Origin: Eumeta japonica
Lineage: Eukaryota; Arthropoda; Insecta; Lepidoptera; Psychidae
DNA: 64,000 nucleotides
Assembly: GCA_005406025.1 (NCBI GenBank)
Contig: BGZK01000134.1
Coordinates: 248,001-312,000 of the forward strand
Direction: 5' to 3'
Under the pieces are notes generated by a model. It searched no databases, was not told the origin of the DNA, and worked only from the letters and a program-made list of their open reading frames with translations. Made by a program: the position numbers and the translations under genes. Of the stretch, positions 21,185 to 32,984 are shown piece by piece (positions within the stretch are counted from its first letter, which is position 1; every line of letters starts with the position of its first letter).

Positions 21185-22375
21185 GCAATGCGATTATTCT
21201 TCCTAGGTAAACAAAAGTAATCGAAATGTAAATGCTTTTAAATAGGGTTTAAACGTTTGTGGGAGACTACAAAGGGCTGTAGATACTGCGTACCTATCTA
21301 TGATGATTCAAGACTCTGCCTACCGAATAAAATTATATCTTTACATAAGCAGGATGGGGAATATAAAATAATAGCGACAAGTGCTTGTTTGCGTTTTACA
21401 CCACGCAAAAGTGTAGCATTGCATAGTTATGTTTGTGAAATGTTCATGATAATTTTATGTCTATGTAGGTAAAGTCTACATGTGCAGCAACCAAATAAAG
21501 TACGATAGAATATAAATAATAATACCAATCTGGGAACGCAATTTTAAATAAAAAAAAAATCAATATCGGTAAATAAACGATCGAGTTCTGAGGTAATAAC
21601 AATAGAAAAAAATAAATGAAATTAAGGAACATGTTGTTTGAAAATGTCGCCAAAAAAATTTAAAAATTTTCATAATAAAGAAGTTGCTATTTTCAATTCG
21701 ATTTTTTAAATCAAGTTACCATTTACCAAGTTACTATATCTTAACGCTATAGAGTTCTAGGAATTAATGTTAAGCATTTTCCGACTGACCAAATAGAGTT
21801 TTCAAAAAATGTTTTTTAAATAACATTTTGACTACTCTACTGATGGATATCAAAACCTGCTTAGCACTTTTACCCAAACAAATTGCATCAATTGCCGTAA
21901 ATATCACAAACGTCAGCTAAATTGTTTTGACATATCGTTAGAAAAAAAGAATTTCAAAGTATTTTAATGGAATTATTTTGAAACTACTATTGGCATAAAT
22001 TCCAAAATTTAACCAGGGCTCCTCCTTAAGAAACTACTTCGATGATTGTAAACTCCATCAAAATAGATTTCGTCTTTCGAGAGATATAGACAATGATAAA
22101 TTCGAAATAGAGTTTTTTAAAATAACTCGTAAAAGCTTGATGGATTGTGTTTGGTACTCAACCACCTTTTTCTACTTAAAAAACTGTGTCAAATATCGTA
22201 AAGCAAATAGAAATTCAATGATGCTTTTGAAAGATAATCTAGATGAAATATTACAAAATAGCGTTTAAACTTTCCGCTATAAAAATTGAAGAATTTTCAT
22301 GAATTGGAAATGTACTGTTATCAGTCTGATTTTAGCAAATTTTGATTTCAATTTATCTTGTTGTTTTAAGGTACT
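21185..22375. other. AT-rich DNA without a gene
   Basis: Frames of 69-71 codons at 21257 (+) and 21444 (-) overlap and have no recognisable features. I see no repeats. Confidence 0.5.
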
Positions 22376-22379
22376 CATT

Positions 22380-22545
22380 TTTCGAGTGAAATCGTATACA
22401 TTGTTGTGTGCGTATGTGTATGAATGCATGCGTACGTGTGCGTTTCTCTCTCTCTCTCTCTCTCTCTGTGTGTGCGTGTGTGCGCGTATATATGTGTTTG
22501 TGTGTGTACGTGTATGCGTTCGTGTATACATGCGCGTTTGAAATC
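22380..22545. repeat. Compound (TC)n-(TG)n microsatellite
   Basis: A pure TC tract at 22445-22468 is followed by interrupted TG/CG/TA alternation (GTGTGTGCGTGTGTGCGCG and onward) to about 22535. Alternating purine-pyrimidine DNA of this kind can adopt Z-form. All the 80-92-codon frames across it are artefacts of the repeat. Confidence 0.95.
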
Positions 22546-22559
22546 TCAAAAATTATATA

Positions 22560-23085
22560 TGCAGAAAAATATTTTTTACAATTACTTTCAAAATACTTTC
22601 AAACTTTCAAGATTGACACAAAAACCTATTCAGCACTTTTCTCCGAAATTTTGTATCGATTTCCGCAAATTTCTTTATAAATTAGTTGATTTGTTAAAAT
22701 GATATGGTTCGAAAAAAAATTTCTAAAAAGAGTTTTTTACAATATTTTTAAAATATAGTTTAGTATAATATTTTTTAAATTATCCTTCTTAAAAACATTA
22801 ATATTAATTTAATTGTTTATCTTATAAACTACGTTATTCAACGCAAATCGCATCAAAGTCGGTAGATTTTTCCTAGAGATAATGGTAGATAAATATTTTC
22901 CAAATAATGTTATGATTGTGCAATATTTATTTTATTATTTAACTGAAAATTCTTGAGTGACTTATATTTGATGATTACTAGTTATTTTTACTTAAAATAA
23001 AACTGCGACGGATGTGGTAAAGATCAAAATCAAAAGACGTGTTCAATAGGCATTTGAGAAGTAAAGAAAATTGAGTTTCTTTATA
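22560..23085. other. AT-rich DNA without a gene
   Basis: Nothing recognised. Confidence 0.5.
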
Positions 23086-23099
23086 TAAATCTAGATTAT

Positions 23100-23345
23100 T
23101 TAACTCTTCGGGCTCAAGACGTATAGAACTATATTTATGAACTCGAAGAGCTCGAAAAAATACTAAAATTGATCTTTAATTTACTCCTAGGCATGTTTTT
23201 CAACGCTGTGAGCTCAAAAATAGAAAAGAAAAATAATATAAAGTCTGCAGGGTCAGCCGTTTTTGGAATTTTTGACCTGAAAAAGCTCATATATTTACAG
23301 ACAATTATATTTTTAAACTCAAAGAGCTTAAAAACATGACCAGAA
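23100..23345 (+). repeat. 'GAGCTCGAAAA' periodic repeat
   Basis: The words GAACTCGAAGAGCTCGAAAA (23138), TGAGCTCAAAAATAG (23208), AAAAAGCTCATAT (23280) and AACTCAAAGAGCTTAAAAA (23316) recur at roughly 70-80-base intervals. A second cluster lies at 36.95-37.08 kb (TTTCGAGCTCGGAGAACTCG, TTTCGAGCTCTTCTAACTC, AAGCTCTTTGAGATC). It looks like a degenerate tandem or dispersed family. Confidence 0.55.
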
Positions 23346-23399
23346 ATATAATAGTGGGAGAGTTTTAAGGATGACTTGAGTGGTCAAGCGTTTTTAGAT

Positions 23400-24640
23400 T
23401 TTTTTGAAATATGTTATAAAATAAAAATATCCTTGTTTATGTAGTTTTTTTAAATAATACAAATATTCAGCTTTCTGCTATTTTAAACTAAACTGTTATA
23501 ACAGAAATAAATGTCATGGTAGGATAGGTCTTAATTTTTCTTTACTGCAGCTATCCATTTATTTATTTAATTTTCATTATATAAGTGCGGATTTATAATG
23601 TTTACTCATTTTCTTTGTTAGTATGTTCACAATTAAGAATACTACAGCTACCCTTACTCATTATATTTCTATTAATTACATTAAAAAAAAATTGTATTGG
23701 TACATATATTTGATAGGTGATATATTTGATGCAAATGAATACGAAACATTGCCCCGAAGTACTTCAATATCTGGCGCTAGCCGCGGATAATTATTATCCG
23801 CCAAGCGTCTATTACAGACAATATATTTGCGAATGAATATTATTTGCGTCCAAGTATTAATATTTGCATAGTATAATTTTTAAGCTTCTATTTATAGTCT
23901 CAGCGTTGTATCGTAACATTAACGTAAATCGTATCATATCTTTTGTAAAAGCCGCCCTTATAGCACAACTAAGGACCTAATGGCGTCGTCCCTTATGTAA
24001 AGTACAAACACATCCGACTCGCAGCGTTCGCCATTTTCTTTGTAGGTAAGTTAGCAGAATGCGGTGGGAGTTATCATGCGATACTTTCTACCGAGCTCAC
24101 TGCACTTTGTATTGTCAAACGCTCTGAACACCTCTTTATAAATTTACATAATAACATGTCAAAGAAAAATCGTTTTATGTTTTGTACAATATCGAGTAGT
24201 TATCAAGTGTGCCAGGTTACAGAGATGTAACTGGCTGGTTTGACATCGTCAAAAGTGGACATTTTCAAACAAAATATTAAAAAATCTGTATGTTCCGCCG
24301 ATTATGAATTATCTCATTCTATGAAAATGAACGTATGTGACTTAGCAATTTGATAAACCATAAAGTTACGTCACAGAAAAAGACAAAACACTACACAAGC
24401 CACGACAAAAATAAAATGTAAGGCTTATAGATCTTATATACTATCTGCATGGGATTCAAACAAATGGATTTGGAGAATTTTAACTCTAAAAATGAAACTA
24501 GAATGTCTTGATGCATTCACTTTACAGCCTTAAATTTGCCCTTCTAGATTGCTATCTGTTTCATACATAAACTGGCAACAAGTTACTTATCAAAACCCAT
24601 ACGTACCTATTAGTTATTGGTCGATGTTATAAATATGTAT
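23400..24640. other. Non-coding DNA with a small palindrome and a GC-richer patch
   Basis: GCGGATAA-TTA-TTATCCGC at 23783-23801 is a perfect eight-base-arm palindrome in an otherwise AT-rich stretch. 23945-24120 is GC-richer, with CATTTTCTTTGTAG|GTAAGT, which superficially combines an acceptor and a donor. No exon can be supported. Confidence 0.4.
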
Positions 24641-24644
24641 ATTA

Positions 24645-26020
24645 AAACTTAATACACATATTTATAATTTATATAGAACACGCCGAAAGATATCCCCCTT
24701 CCCTATCCTCTCAAGCTTGATGTATTAAATTAGAACGATATTAAATCCTATCAAGTAATTGTGGCTTGATGAATTTCTGTATTAAATACGCAGTAATTAA
24801 ATACTGGAGTAGTCAGATGGTTTCGATAGAACGCTATTAAGTGGTTTTCTGCAGCTACGTATACGGCGTTTTCAATGGGTAACCGCAGGACTTTAACAGA
24901 AAAATTAAATAAAAATAAATTAATACACGGTTTTTCGAAATCCAATGTATGTTCTTCACACAAAATATTGAACTGAATTTGGTATTACATTTGCATGAAA
25001 ATTATAAATTATATATTTATTATCATTTTGGAGTAGTTACAAATAAAAATTAAAGATAACTTCAATATTGAAATAATAATTAAATTTACTGTTAATTTCC
25101 TTTACCTGTATATCTATCCACATCGCGGAATCGTTGTATTAATAATCTTATTTACTAAGTGTTGAGTTATCTTAATCATGGCTAAGACCTAAATCTACTA
25201 TTAAATAATTACATAACACTGAATCTTAATTTGATACTATAAGCTAAGTGTTGCTAATTTTCGATTTATGGTTTTCACTTCAGAGATCAGAAAGTGTTCA
25301 TTCCAGGCTTTTGTGTATAGATATTCAAATAATTGTCATGGAAGTTCTTGTGAGGGCCTATTAGCGTGGAAAAACTCTTTCTAAGCCTAAGGAAAGAAGT
25401 ACTGTTTAAGAATAATTTCTATAAGATAAGAAGATACGCTATTAGAGAGATATATCTTTCAAAATATCGAGTACGGCTGTTATTCCAACGGTAACTGTTT
25501 GGTTCTTTAAAAGCTTATTTGAAAGGAGCTTTTAACCACGAAAGGGCCCTTTCCGAAGAATTCGCCCCCTTCACTCAGAGGGAGGAAAAACAAACTGATA
25601 TTTTTTCAATTTTAAATGAGACCTTAGTTTAAAGTGCACCTGCACAAATATTTGTGTTTTTAACTGTGAAAATTGTGACGCTGTGACATGCCGGGTCGGA
25701 CGCAGGTACAAAAAAATGTTGTAAGGATTCCTTGGTCGCAGTTTAAACCACAAAAATCGTATCATGTAAGTATTCTGTAACATTGTAGCTGTAAATTATT
25801 CGAAACCGACTTAGTCAAATCGTGATTAGATTTAGTCAAATCTTTTTCACTTTTTAAATTTCAATACAACGCCTTCTGCATTCAGAACTAAAATGGAAGT
25901 TAGAAAAGGTTTTAAATGTCCGAGTTGGAGAATATGAAAAATATAGGTTAAACTGATCGTCATTTGCATCTGATAACTGTTCATTATTATCAATATAAAG
26001 ATTTAATATTGCTCTTTATT
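24645..26020. other. AT-rich DNA without a gene
   Basis: Two 70-codon minus frames (24751-24963, 25571-25783) have no recognisable features. CGAAACCGACTTAGTC at 25800 may be a scrap of the 'AACCGACTT' repeat. Confidence 0.5.
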
Positions 26021-26024
26021 AAAA

Positions 26025-26230
26025 TAATACAGTTTTCTGTCACAGCTCCTGCTGTTGGCCTTTTTAGCTGTGACCTTGGGGTGCATAGACACAGACGGTC
26101 TGAGCTTGCGATTAATTATTAATTAATTTATATATCGCATTAATGCGATATATATATATATATATATATAAACCGGAAAAATTCGAAAATGAGTTATGCT
26201 CTGAGGGTTCCGTATAAGCTTAATTATGTA
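26025..26230. repeat. Repeat scraps and (AT)n microsatellite
   Basis: A (TA)n run occupies 26148-26170, preceded by the palindrome ATCGCATTAATGCGAT (26134-26149). GAGTTATGCTCTGAGGGTTC, continuing CCGTA, at 26189-26212 has the 'AGGGTTCCGTA' box of lepidopteran repeats. Confidence 0.55.
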
Positions 26231-26499
26231 TGTAAACATTTCTATTATCAAGAATCTCGACGATTTTTGTCTATTTTTATTCCTATACTGGCGCGATATT
26301 GGTCCCAGGACGATTTTCGCTATTAATATTTATCAAAAATTTTTCAAAAATTTTTAAAAACCTTTGATATTCTCAAATTTTATTGAGTGAAGTCAATAAA
26401 ATGTTTTTCCGTATGTCGATCGACATTAAGGTTTATACTCTAAGTGCGAGTTTAAGTTTGTAATTATAAAGTAATATTTTTTCAAGTGATCCAATTACA

Positions 26500-26930
26500 G
26501 ATTGAAGATTTTCGGATTTTATCCTTTACTTGTGCTGTGTGCAGGCGCGGATCCGACGGGAGAGGGAAATGGGTGTAATTATCTCCCCCCGACTAAAGCA
26601 CATTTTTTCGTCGACACCTACTTAAAGATAACTTATCACAGAAGAAATGCCTCCATGAACGACATCCTGGATTCACGAGATATTGGTTGTTGCCAATTTT
26701 ATGATTCTAGGTCATTGGGAAGTGTCGTATAGGTTTTGATTTATTTAAAAGTATTAAAATGTAAGCCACGAACAAACATATTGTTTATTACATTGATTTT
26801 AAATTATTTGATATTCAACTCAACTCGATACCTCCACAAGTTTCTGAAGAAAAGGTTCTTCGACCGACAAACGACAGACAGACAAAAGAGTGATCCTATA
26901 AGCGGAACCTTAAAAAATGGAAAACAGATT
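26500..26930 (+). repeat. Lepidoptera-type dispersed repeat (GGCGCGGATCC / GATCCTATAAG class)
   Basis: The head reads GTGTGCAGGCGCGGATCCG followed by a purine run (GACGGGAGAGGGAAATGGG) and a C run. The tail reads CGATACCTCCACAAGTTTC, AGAAAAGGTTCTTCGACCG, then AGACAAAAGAGTGATCCTAT ahead of AAGCGG. This order matches a repeat I remember as frequent in moth genomes. The 76- and 74-codon frames across it are incidental. Confidence 0.6.
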
Positions 26931-26984
26931 GGTATTCATTTATATTGTACGGAGAAATAACTTATTTCACATAATATATACAAG

Positions 26985-27545
26985 TATTGCTCGTAAGATC
27001 CACAGTGTTTCGTCTTGGACTTTCTTATATTCGGTCGAAATTCCATCACCGAGAGCCGTGGACTCCGTCGAATGAAAAATGTCAGAAAGAATATTATGAA
27101 CTCCGCCGAAGAGGTGAAATCATAAATTGGATTTTCACGCTTCGGGATTTAATTGTCGAACGCTTTGATCCGTTTCAGATGCGCGTCATGAGATTTATTG
27201 AAATTTTCTCCCTCGTCATGCACGCCCGCAGAAACCGATACTTGTATGAAGGGGGCGGGAGGTGGGGGTATGCGCGGCGGGCGGAAATCGTTGCCCGTCA
27301 ACATTACAGTAAAGAAATACCACCTGAAATATTCCGGCAACCGCGTACGACTTTTTCCCGTCTGCGAATACGAAAGTTCCTTTATTTGCGCGTCGATTGC
27401 TTGTCGGGCGAGACAACGGACTGACGTGAAATTATATATAGGAGCCGTAACGAAGACGGACATGGATGAAGAATATCTTTTCTTGCCGCCGAGCGGAATG
27501 GAATCAAATGAAAGGAATGAGGATTAAACGAGGCGCTTACGACGA
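26985..27545. promoter_or_regulatory. GC-rich island with overlapping ORFs, candidate CNE or unrecognised exon
   Basis: Plus-strand frame 26987-27424 is open for 145 codons and is overlapped by another plus frame (27198-27527, 109 codons) and two minus frames (104 and 66 codons). The 145-residue product is rich in Arg and Tyr (EYYELRRRGEIINWIF, VARQHYSKEIPPEIF) and shows no signal peptide, transmembrane segment or domain I know. Several frames being open at once is expected in GC-rich DNA poor in TAA/TAG. GGGGGCGGGAGGTGGGGG lies at 27249-27266. GAGGATTAAACGAGGCG at the right edge holds a GGATTA core. I favour regulatory DNA over an exon, with low certainty. Confidence 0.35.
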
Positions 27546-27549
27546 TCAC

Positions 27550-28390
27550 GGTCTGATGATGAATAGACTAGGCGTGTAACGTCTACGCTATGTCTATATC
27601 TATATAGACAAGTGAGTGGAACCACATGCAAAAGACTGTATCAAACTTCATCTTAGTACGGGTATTAAAATCCATAAATAATTGTTATTTCTAGCGGCTA
27701 TGTCCTTTACTGTTATTCAAATATGACAAGGCTTAAACTTCGTATTCAAATCGATCCGCGTATTCCTTGCATTTCGGCACTGGGTTGTTTTTCCGTTTTC
27801 CTTAATATCGGATCCCCGTTCTAATTACTACCATTCCACGACTGTATGGTGCAGAATACTAATTAGTGATTAGTGAGCTTCAAAATTGGTTTCCTTTATA
27901 ATCCACTAGATTAGTAAATTGATAGTAAATTTCTATACTATATATGTAAAAGTAAACGAGTAATTAATGGTTATGCTATCATTAAGCGGACTTTACTTAT
28001 CTTCTTAATTGCATTTGTAGTAAATCTAAGTCAAACCGAATGAAAATAAATTAAATCAATAATAACTTTATTTCGTAGGTAATATAAATCATATAATATA
28101 TAAAGAACATTTGAAATACGTCATTAACGAATTCTTTTCGAGATTTTCTTACCATCCATACGAAATATTGATTTACTTCAAGAAGAATGGGCCAAAAACT
28201 CAAGGGTTGCTCTTTTTTTCCTGATCTATACAAAGAGAAACGGAACCGTATATGATTTACATGTATATATAGTATCTGTTTCATTATACATGTGTGTTTT
28301 AGCACGCGTGATCGTCTAGTCTATTAATTTATTAAAATTATGTAGCGCGGAACAGTCTGGCATTGAATCGGCAACAGAAGTTCGACTCTT
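27550..28390. other. AT-rich DNA without a gene
   Basis: An 84-codon minus frame at 28051-28305 has no recognisable feature. Confidence 0.5.
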
Positions 28391-28397
28391 ACAGGGT

Positions 28398-28705
28398 TTA
28401 CGATTTGAATCTAGATTTCATGCCTATGTCTAAGAATTCCTGAATCTCATGGTAGGTCACATGCCTTTCTGTTTCGATCATATAGCGCACGGCATCGATG
28501 TTTTTGTTGTGCACAGCGGTGGACGAAATCATCACGAAATTCTTCACTGAGATTGATACAACTGCACTTAAATTCTGCAAACCTGTTGTAGTCTTGTACG
28601 GTGCTTCATCACCAAAAGCAGTTCAAAGTCGAGCGAGACTCTGCTGAGATGTCGAATTACACTTGAAATCGTAGAAAATCCATAGTGATGAAGACACACA
28701 ATTTT
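28398..28705 (-). mobile_element. mariner-type transposase remnant, N-terminal part (different subfamily)
   Basis: The minus-strand frame 28580-28398 ends with NIDAVRYMIETERHVTYHEI and then LDIGMKS. This is the second helix-turn-helix of mariner transposases, which binds the terminal inverted repeats. Upstream, in other frames, GDEAPYKTTT-like and EFRDD-like residues continue the N-terminal region to about 28700. The catalytic half is absent. The wording is closer to the 'RHVTYHEI' mariner group than to copies A-C. Confidence 0.8.
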
Positions 28706-28879
28706 TAAATGATGCCACAATGTAAAAACAATTGACAGTTAAATGAAACAAACTGTATTCTACAGCCAAAAAGTTCCGTTTTAAAATGCAGTAATTACTT
28801 TTTAAATATTATTTATGTAAGTGGCCAGTTCTAGAAAATTAAAGTGTGTCCCATTTACTAAATCACTAAACCATTTCAG

Positions 28880-29250
28880 ACATGGTACTGTTTACTTCGT
28901 CAAAAGCTGGTTGTTGCCTATTGATCTTAAAAAGTAAAGAAGTATCATAAGCAAATATACAATCCCATGCACATCCTTAATAGAACGTGGTAGACCATTG
29001 ATATACACTAGGAGTACAAATGATCGAAAACTAAACCTTCTGGCCACACCCACATCGACTAAAGATCCTGGCAACTTCTCAAAATTCACATCGACCCTTG
29101 AATCCCACCACTTAAATAAAAAAGTCCAAGTGATCGTGAGACCATAATGATGTAGTTTCCTGATCAATGTGTCATAATTAACGCAATTAAACTCCTTGGA
29201 TAAATTACAGAAAACACCAATCGCGTCTCGTGATTTCCCGTTTCACAATT
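28880..29250 (-). mobile_element. Non-LTR retrotransposon reverse transcriptase remnant (middle part)
   Basis: The minus-strand sequence reads RDAIGVFCNLSKEFNCVNYD, then TLIRKLHHYGL, later LVYINGLPRSIKDVHGI, then, in another frame, FAYDTSLLFKI. These are RT blocks of a jockey/CR1-like LINE: the DLSKAFD block, the LxYINDLP block and the catalytic FADD box. Here the DLSKAFDCV block has become NLSKEFNCV and the catalytic box FAYD, so active-site aspartates are lost. One frameshift separates the last two blocks. The upstream part of the same RT appears at 30.4-30.6 kb. Confidence 0.85.
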
Positions 29251-29254
29251 TATT

Positions 29255-30390
29255 ATATTTCAAATAGTTTTTATAATATTTGAGCTCTTTTTTTAATTTA
29301 TTAATGATAAATAATGATTTTGTGGCTGAATAAACACGCTTAAATAATTTCTTATGTAATTGACAAAAATAACCGAATTTTTATACGACTTTTCGTCATA
29401 AGTGCGTACAATCTACACCTGCTAGTATAAATGCCCACTGTCGTACAATCACTAAATGATATTATTAACATTAATATTTTTGATCTAAAGACATTGTTCC
29501 ATTCGATCTGTTTAGAGCCAACAGTGAACTGTATTCTTTTCGCTAATATACGTATAGCATTGAGCCTGTTATCCAGAGTACTTTCCAGTTATACAGTAAC
29601 ATTTATAAATTATAGTTTTTTTTTACGTAATATTACGCAATAGAACGTTAACTTTGAATGTCTATGAGGTAGGACCAGCAAATAGTTTTATCATAAATAC
29701 TTCAAAAGACTATAGATAATTCATTAATGTAAATTAAAAACGGAAATGGAAGTTTACAAAGGGTTAATGATTGTGCAGATTGCAGATACAGACTATCCAT
29801 GCCCAGTATGTTACTCTCCACAGTGACATAGTTTCCAGACCAGAGCTTGTACAGTCAATTGCGTTAAAGATCTCGCAGAATATTCCAATGCATCCCGTGA
29901 ATCGTGCCTTAATTGGACTTGATTGCTTTATTATATATTTCGAAAATCGTATTTGATTTGAAAGTTAACAAAAATCTTATTGAAGATTTATTTTAAAATT
30001 GCCCATCCAGTAGGTGGTATGATTTTTATTACATTCTCGAAAGTCCATTTTATGGAATTTTAAGTGTGGGTATTATAATTTAACCTAAATTAATTGAATT
30101 TTAACTGAATATAACACCAAATATCAATTAATTACAGTTTAAAATGTTGAAAATTTGTTAAAATGATCATGATTGACGACTGTCGTAAATTAATTTTAAT
30201 TGTAGTCGGGAGTTACAGCTTTTATAATAGACGATCTTCTTGGTTGAACAAGCGTAATTCTAGCATCGAATATCAAGGACGTTGGGTAAAACAGAACTCT
30301 TTTCAAGACGTTAAACTATTGGTGTAATAACATGCTAATAATGGGGTACTTGTTATTATATTTTTATAATTAATATTTTTGAAACAATTA
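29255..30390. other. ~1.1-kb block separating two parts of a LINE RT
   Basis: AT-rich DNA without a domain or named repeat. Its position between consecutive RT blocks suggests a later insertion combined with loss of roughly 80 RT codons. Frames of 61-70 codons inside it have no recognisable features. Confidence 0.45.
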
Positions 30391-30397
30391 AATGTCG

Positions 30398-30605
30398 CTA
30401 GTACAGATATAAGTCGTTATCGGGGTTTACTGCTGCCTTAAATGATGCCATGACTTTAGTTTTATTTAAGAGATCGGGCAAAACGCCACTGCCTAGACAC
30501 TTATTAAATATAGATGTAAAGCGTGGTGTAAAGCAATAACAGTTTACATTTATAGACAAAGCATGAAGGTCAGCATTATTTTTCATGTCGAACGACAAAA
30601 TATTT
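30398..30605 (-). mobile_element. Non-LTR retrotransposon reverse transcriptase remnant (N-terminal part)
   Basis: The minus frame contains TPRFTSIFNKCLGSGVLPDL followed by NKTKVMASFKAAVNPD. In jockey/CR1-type LINEs this is the segment before RT block 1 (LxxIFNxCLxxGxFPxxWKxxKVxPxFK). It precedes, in the same orientation, the RT blocks at 28.9-29.25 kb and is most simply the same element. Confidence 0.75.
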
Positions 30606-30819
30606 TGGTAACTTTCTCGGAATATACAAAGGTGTTTAAATTGGAAGTAATACAAAAAATAGTTATATTTTTCTTCATTAATTATTTATCTAGGATGGAA
30701 AATGGGTTTAGTGACTTAATAGTTGAACTGGAGCGTCAATAAAAAATGGGTGCGTGTACTTATGAATATGAATATGTACGCGTGAGAAGTTATACTTCTT
30801 TGGCATAATTAAAAAATAG

Positions 30820-31265
30820 TTTTTAATTCCAAGCAAATAATTAATTACAATAATTAATAATCAATTATTAATTAATAATTAATTAAGGACATTAATTAAT
30901 AAATTTAAATTTTAAATTAAAGTTTATTCATTTTTTAAATATTTATTATTTTCTTAATTTAATATTCTGTTTTCATTTTTATCTATAACTTTACATTAAA
31001 TTTGTTCATTTCTATTTATAAATATTTATTATTTATTCAATTTAATAGTAAATATTATAAATTATTATTTTAATTTGATGTTCGATTTTAATTTATATCA
31101 CAATTTTTTATTTAAATGTCTTATTAAATTTATTTCTTTATTTTGTAAATATTAAATATCCAATAATAAATATATAACATTATTAATCTAATAATATTTA
31201 GTATTGATTATATTAAATAATAATATTGTAATTTATATCAATAAATAATATATACGAATAGTTAA
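30820..31265. repeat. Extremely AT-rich low-complexity block of TTAATTAA/AATATTTA words
   Basis: Over 400 bases with almost no G or C, built from overlapping TTAATTAAT, AATAATTAA, AAATATTTAT and TTATTAAT words. There are no frames. It could be an AT-rich spacer, a matrix-attachment-like region or a decayed satellite. Confidence 0.7.
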
Positions 31266-31269
31266 CTTC

Positions 31270-32395
31270 AATTATATTGGAGCACTTAAAAAAGTATATA
31301 AGCACAATTTTTTCACTAATATTTACGAATAGTAAATAATATTAATCGAAATATTCAATTTAAATCACTACTGATTACCATTTATTAGCACATATATAAT
31401 TCGCACTTGCAGGAAATTAAAACACGTGTTGTGATGTAGAAACTAGAAACATATGGGTAAATATTACAAATATGAATACAGTGAGTGATCAGAGGCGACG
31501 AGCGTGCCAACATGCGCGACTAATAGAGGTTTCGTTTATGTTTTGTTGGTGGCTTGATGAGCGGTATAGCGGCCAGCTTCAACCTGTTACACTGATGCGT
31601 GCGCATCTTAAAACTTCAAAAACTTTTCAAAGAATTCGGCAATCTTTATTTTTTTGTATTACAACGTCTTTATCTACACGAATATGTCTTTAAATTTGCT
31701 TCCATTGTGGGAGAAAATTGATGAAAATTATGATAACAAAATAGAGGGATACAGTTTGATACTGCAGCTACATATAGATATGTACATTCAAAATTTTAAT
31801 TACACCACTCGACAGCTAAAGGATCGTGAACTTATTGCGTTAGTGAGGTCTGTGGAGCATTTCGTGCAGCGGAGGGGGAAGGGCCGATATTTTGCGGTCG
31901 TTTCGCTGCGTCACAAAATTTCTTTTAGTATAAATTTTGACTCGGAGAAGTTACGATCTTCGTTTGAGTTTCAATAGGCAGCTCTTGTCAAAATTTATTG
32001 ATTGCATATATGAAATATTAGTGGGAAAAGTTATAGAAAATATGTAGAGAGTTAAAGTAAAAAATTGAAATAAGTAATGCAATATAATCGTCAAAAAGTC
32101 AAATTAAAATATAGAAATCATATATAATTGGAAAAGGTTTCTCAAAAACACTCCAGGGATACCCATAAACATTTCATGACTACCGAGCACGTAAAAGAAT
32201 GAAGACATTCGAGCAGAATAACGACGGTGCCAGTAGACCTGTGGCCCGGGGTGACCGAGGCTACGCAAGTGGATAATGTAATTGCTTCTACAGTATGGAT
32301 TTGCTCATATATATTTTCGCAAATATTCATATTCTCCTTCTTTTTTAGAACAACTTTGGCAAAGTAACTATAACAAAAATATATCATTTATAAAT
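31270..32395. other. Unassigned DNA with short open frames
   Basis: Plus frames at 31472-31693 and 31654-31977 (107 codons, including TTRQLKDRELIALVRSVEHF) and a minus frame at 32142-32387 have no domain I recognise. 32220-32280 is GC-richer (GGCCCGGGGTGACCGAGG). Confidence 0.4.
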
Positions 32396-32399
32396 AATA

Positions 32400-32610
32400 T
32401 AGACATAACCCTAATAAATTCCCGGCCAGACTGCAAGCACGACCGCGAGAGGGTCGCGGTACGACGCCAGAACTTTTATCAGTGCAAGTTCGCGACTGAT
32501 CGCAGCTGTGAAAAGCAGATCACTGAACGACCGCGCGGCGGGTATGCGGTTGGCCACGTAGCCCCTCTCTTGCCGCAGCTCGGTACCTACGCGTCAGCTG
32601 CTTTTAATGT
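32400..32610. promoter_or_regulatory. GC-rich island
   Basis: CpG-dense sequence (GAGGGTCGCGGTACGACG, GACCGCGCGGCGGGTATGCG) in an AT-rich background. A 147-codon plus frame crosses it and continues into the TTTC microsatellite, so the frame itself is probably fortuitous. Candidate conserved element. Confidence 0.3.
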
Positions 32611-32648
32611 TTTCATTACGACATTTCTAGGTAGATGTTCTACGTTAC

Positions 32649-32686
32649 TTTCTTTCTTTCTTTCGTTCTTTCTTTCTTTCTTTCTT
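32649..32686. repeat. (TTTC)n microsatellite
   Basis: Nine TTTC-type units with one TTCG interruption. Confidence 0.95.
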
Positions 32687-32689
32687 AGA

Positions 32690-32980
32690 GACGACTACTT
32701 TAATGACTATGATTTCTTTTGCTAAATTATTTTATAAGGAAGGAGATTATGAATATTTGCGAAAAGGTGTATGACGAAATCCGTTTTGTATATCAACGCT
32801 GACTGTATAGACATCGATTGCGAGCGCACACCCATTATTAAGACAGACAGTAGCAGCTATTGCACGTTTCACTACTACGTTTATGACAACACGAAATCCG
32901 AAAGACTTGTTAGTGTTCAAAAATAATTATACATATAATTCGCTCAAAGACAATATTATCCCTCACGTACACGTGTTCAC
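32690..32980. other. Non-coding spacer
   Basis: No frame or repeat recognised between the microsatellite and the next GC-rich block. Confidence 0.45.
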
Positions 32981-32984
32981 GTAA

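Noticed and set aside
22277..22702. Four frames of 80-92 codons on both strands
   Set aside because: They translate the (TC)n-(TG)n microsatellite (Ser-Leu and Val-Cys runs) and are not genes.
24000..24125. Exon suggested by CATTTTCTTTGTAGGTAAGT
   Set aside because: Acceptor- and donor-like words abut with no exon between them, and flanking sequence has no frame.
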